Assembly: GCA_021787655.1 (NCBI GenBank)
Contig: JAJYLM010000107.1
Span: 1 to 7,358, forward strand
Origin: a bacterium
GTDB taxonomy: Bacteria > JAMCPX01
Reading direction: 5' to 3'
Length of the DNA: 7,358 nt
Translations under genes and position numbers: made by a program
Shown: piece after piece, positions 5,573 to 7,358 of the stretch
Numbering within the stretch: position 1 is the stretch's first letter
Layout of the letters: each line of letters starts with the position of its first letter
The notes under the pieces: model-generated
Seen by the model: only the letters and a program-made list of their open reading frames with translations
Told to the model about the DNA's origin: nothing
Database searches by the model: none

Positions 5573-7168
5573 TTATGTTGCCGGCCGCTTCTCTTCATGC
5601 AGGGGTATCGACACCCGCACTGCGGTCCCTTTCCCTTTGCTGCTGCTCATGTCTATTTTGCCCTGGTGCTTGGTGATAATGCCGTAGACCACCGCCAATC
5701 CAAGCCCCGTACCCTTCTCCTTTGTCGTATAGAAAGGCTCGAACACCTTATTGATATCTTCTTCCGGTATGCCGCTTCCCGTGTCCTGAAAGGTAATCCT
5801 GATGTCCTGTTTCTCCGGATCAAACACCGTTTCAACAGAGAGCTTCCGTTCCCCCTCCTTCATCGCTTCACAGGCATTGATGATGATGTTCATAAACGCC
5901 TGCTTGAGCTGGTCTGCATCGGCCATGGTCTGCGGGACAGCAGACAACGACTTGACGACCGTGATGTCCTGCAGGTTGATCTGGTTGCGGACCAGCATCA
6001 GGGTTTCTTCGATGATCGCGTTGATGTCCGTCAGCCTGTAGTGCGGCTCCCGCTGCCGGGAGAAATCAAGGAGGTTCTTGACGATACCGGACGTGCGTTC
6101 GGTCTCCCGTTCCATGATGGAAAGGTACCCGATATACGTGCGGATGTCTTCTTCGCCGGTATCACCGTGCTGCAGTTTCCTGAGCATCAGCTTGATATAG
6201 GTAAGCACCCCGGTGATCGGGTTGTTGATCTCGTGTGCAACAGTTGCCGACAGCTTGCCGATGGACGCAAGCTTTTCTGACCTGATAAGATTGTCCTGTG
6301 CTGCCTTCAGAGCGTGAGTCCTTTCCTCCACCTTGTTCTCAAGCGTTTCGACGAGGTTGAGCAGCTCGTTCTTCGCATCGCTCAGATTATGCATCATGCC
6401 GTTGAAAGCCTTTGCAAGCTCGCCCATCTCATCACGGCTGCCGATGACGATCTGCTCGTCGAGGTTTCCCCCGGCTATCCGGTTCGCCCCGGCTATCAGC
6501 TTTTTGATCGGCGTATCGATGATGCCCTTGATGATCAGGATCATGAGAACACTGAGGAAGAATATCGTCACGGCTCCAATCAGGATCGAACGGATTTCCA
6601 TGCCTTTGATCTCGTGTTCAATGGTGTCCAGGGACATGCCGATATCGAGTACGCCCAGCACCTTCTGAGAGCCCGGATGTGCGTGGCAGGATGCAGACGA
6701 ACACTCAGGCTCGTTGTAAATGGGGGTAATCATGCCCAGTACCTTGCTGTTGTTTGCGAGGCTGAAGATGCGCGTCCTCTTTGGGGTGGAGAGCTTTTCG
6801 AGGGGCTTGCCGACTGCATGGCACGCATAACACTGCTCTTCGTTCTTGTTGACGAATTTACCGATCTCTTCAGGGTCCGTTGACACCATGATGTAACCGT
6901 CCTTGTTGAAGATCCTCACCCTGCTGATGCCGGGCTGCATGCCGATGTACTTGATAATGCGGTAAACATTCCCCCGCTGGTTCATCAGCATATCGTATTT
7001 TGTGCTCTTGATGACCGTATCGCTGAACTGTGTAGCCCCCCGGATTACCTCGTTCAGGAGCTGCTTTTTCTGATCTTCGATATTCAGATACAGGACAACA
7101 CCGAGAATAGAGATAAGCAAGACAATGATGTACACAATCAGTTTGAACGTAATGCTTCTTCTCACCAT
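5573..7168 (-). CDS. Sensor histidine kinase with di-heme c-type sensor domain
   Basis: Start chosen at 7168 because GAAGG (7174-7178) lies 5 nt upstream; an in-frame ATG at 7180 has no such site. The 531-residue protein has a membrane segment near 8-28, a periplasmic sensor to about 190, a second segment near 193-216, HAMP (about 212-266), a coiled coil to about 298, then the kinase core. The phosphorylated histidine is H312 in AHEINNP. The N box (about N431), DTGSGIP (462-468), FEPFYTTK (476-483) and GTGLGLAV (486-493) show a complete, active-looking catalytic domain. The sensor has a Cache-like stretch (VRIFNKDGYIMVSTD) and two heme c attachment motifs, C113YAC116H117 and C156-x4-C161H162. 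It probably senses redox state or a ligand through covalent heme. It leads the operon and pairs with the NtrC-type regulator two genes on. It has no cytosolic PAS domain. Confidence 0.94.
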   Translation of the reverse strand: MVRRSITFKLIVYIIVLLISILGVVLYLNIEDQKKQLLNEVIRGATQFSDTVIKSTKYDMLMNQRGNVYRIIKYIGMQPGISRVRIFNKDGYIMVSTDPEEIGKFVNKNEEQCYACHAVGKPLEKLSTPKRTRIFSLANNSKVLGMITPIYNEPECSSASCHAHPGSQKVLGVLDIGMSLDTIEHEIKGMEIRSILIGAVTIFFLSVLMILIIKGIIDTPIKKLIAGANRIAGGNLDEQIVIGSRDEMGELAKAFNGMMHNLSDAKNELLNLVETLENKVEERTHALKAAQDNLIRSEKLASIGKLSATVAHEINNPITGVLTYIKLMLRKLQHGDTGEEDIRTYIGYLSIMERETERTSGIVKNLLDFSRQREPHYRLTDINAIIEETLMLVRNQINLQDITVVKSLSAVPQTMADADQLKQAFMNIIINACEAMKEGERKLSVETVFDPEKQDIRITFQDTGSGIPEEDINKVFEPFYTTKEKGTGLGLAVVYGIITKHQGKIDMSSSKGKGTAVRVSIPLHEEKRPAT

Positions 7169-7233
7169 ACAAGCCTTCATCTAAGGCATAGAACGCATTT
7201 CATTGTTTGTCATTAGAATTTGAGTAAACTACC

Positions 7234-7248
7234 GCCGCCAAAGGCGGC
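7234..7248. other. Short GC hairpin upstream of the kinase
   Basis: GCCGCC and GGCGGC form a perfect 6-bp stem around a 3-nt loop (7240-7242). It would fall in the leader of the kinase transcript if that starts farther upstream. Neither strand has a T tract after the stem, so it is not a standard intrinsic terminator. Confidence 0.4.
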
Positions 7249-7270
7249 CGCTTCTGAAAATCCACAAAAT

Positions 7271-7358
7271 GTCATTCCCGTGGAAACGGGAATCCAGTTC
7301 TTCATCATTTTCGTAATAAAATTTCTGGATTCCCACTGGAGTTTACCCCGTACTTGAT
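7271..7358. repeat. REP-like dispersed palindromic repeat, cut by window edge
   Basis: On the plus strand, ATTCCCG (7274-7280) and CGGGAAT (7287-7293) form a 7-bp stem around 6 nt. GGGAATCCAG (7288-7297) then pairs exactly with CTGGATTCCC (7325-7334) across 27 nt. Two units therefore face each other tail to tail. The right part (CCCCGTACTTGAT at the edge) looks like the first arm and loop of another hairpin that continues outside. GTCATTCCCG...CGGGAATCCAG units of this kind are scattered through many Nitrospirota and deltaproteobacterial genomes, as I recall them. There is no gene in 7181-7358; apart from the hairpin at 7234 and this repeat I see nothing in it. Confidence 0.6.

Noticed and set aside
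5597..6883. Two plus-strand open frames (5597-6280 and 6314-6883) opposite the kinase
   Set aside because: Both are complements of conserved kinase and HAMP coding sequence, with no family features of their own.
7250..7264. Possible sigma54 promoter (GG-N10-GC on the minus strand) before the kinase
   Set aside because: The GG and GC spacing fits, but the surrounding bases match the TGGCAC/TTGCA consensus poorly, so it is likely chance.
7271..7358. Start of a CRISPR array
   Set aside because: The units are inverted rather than direct repeats, and there is no regular spacer pattern.

Overview
This window is one long, tightly packed gene block read entirely from the minus strand, with right-to-left transcription. 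In order of transcription it encodes: a membrane sensor histidine kinase with two c-type heme attachment motifs outside the membrane; an archaemetzincin-like zinc protease; a sigma54-dependent (NtrC-type) response regulator; TatC; a methionine-rich protein with a duplicated zinc-ribbon unit; a small DUF2378/V4R-like protein; ferrochelatase (HemH); and the N-terminal 126 codons of a HemY/HemG-type protoporphyrinogen oxidase, cut by the left window edge. Junctions run from an 11-nt overlap to a 61-nt gap, so most or all of the block is probably co-transcribed. No RNA gene, CRISPR array or transposase gene was seen.

The organism is a Gram-negative-like bacterium of moderate GC content with an energised membrane: it has c-type heme sensing, Tat export, heme synthesis and sigma54 control. 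The style recalls Nitrospirota (Thermodesulfovibrio-like lineages) or the former Deltaproteobacteria. This is an impression from gene content and from the dispersed palindromic repeat at the right edge, not a firm placement.

Layout: 7181-7358 is non-coding, with a GC hairpin and a REP-like inverted repeat that runs off the edge. 5008-7168 holds the signalling module, with the protease gene inserted between kinase and regulator. 2868-3653 is tatC. A 52- to 67-nt gap follows, with a plausible sigma70 promoter. 1285-2800 holds two poorly known cytosolic-looking proteins. 1-1274 holds the last steps of heme synthesis.

A reasonable working picture, which is inference, is that a heme-bearing extracytoplasmic sensor reports redox state or a small ligand to a sigma54 activator. 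Its gene cluster also carries protein export (TatC) and heme completion (HemH, HemY/G) functions. The least explained parts are the protease between kinase and regulator, and the duplicated Cys4 protein with its Met-every-third-residue N terminus.
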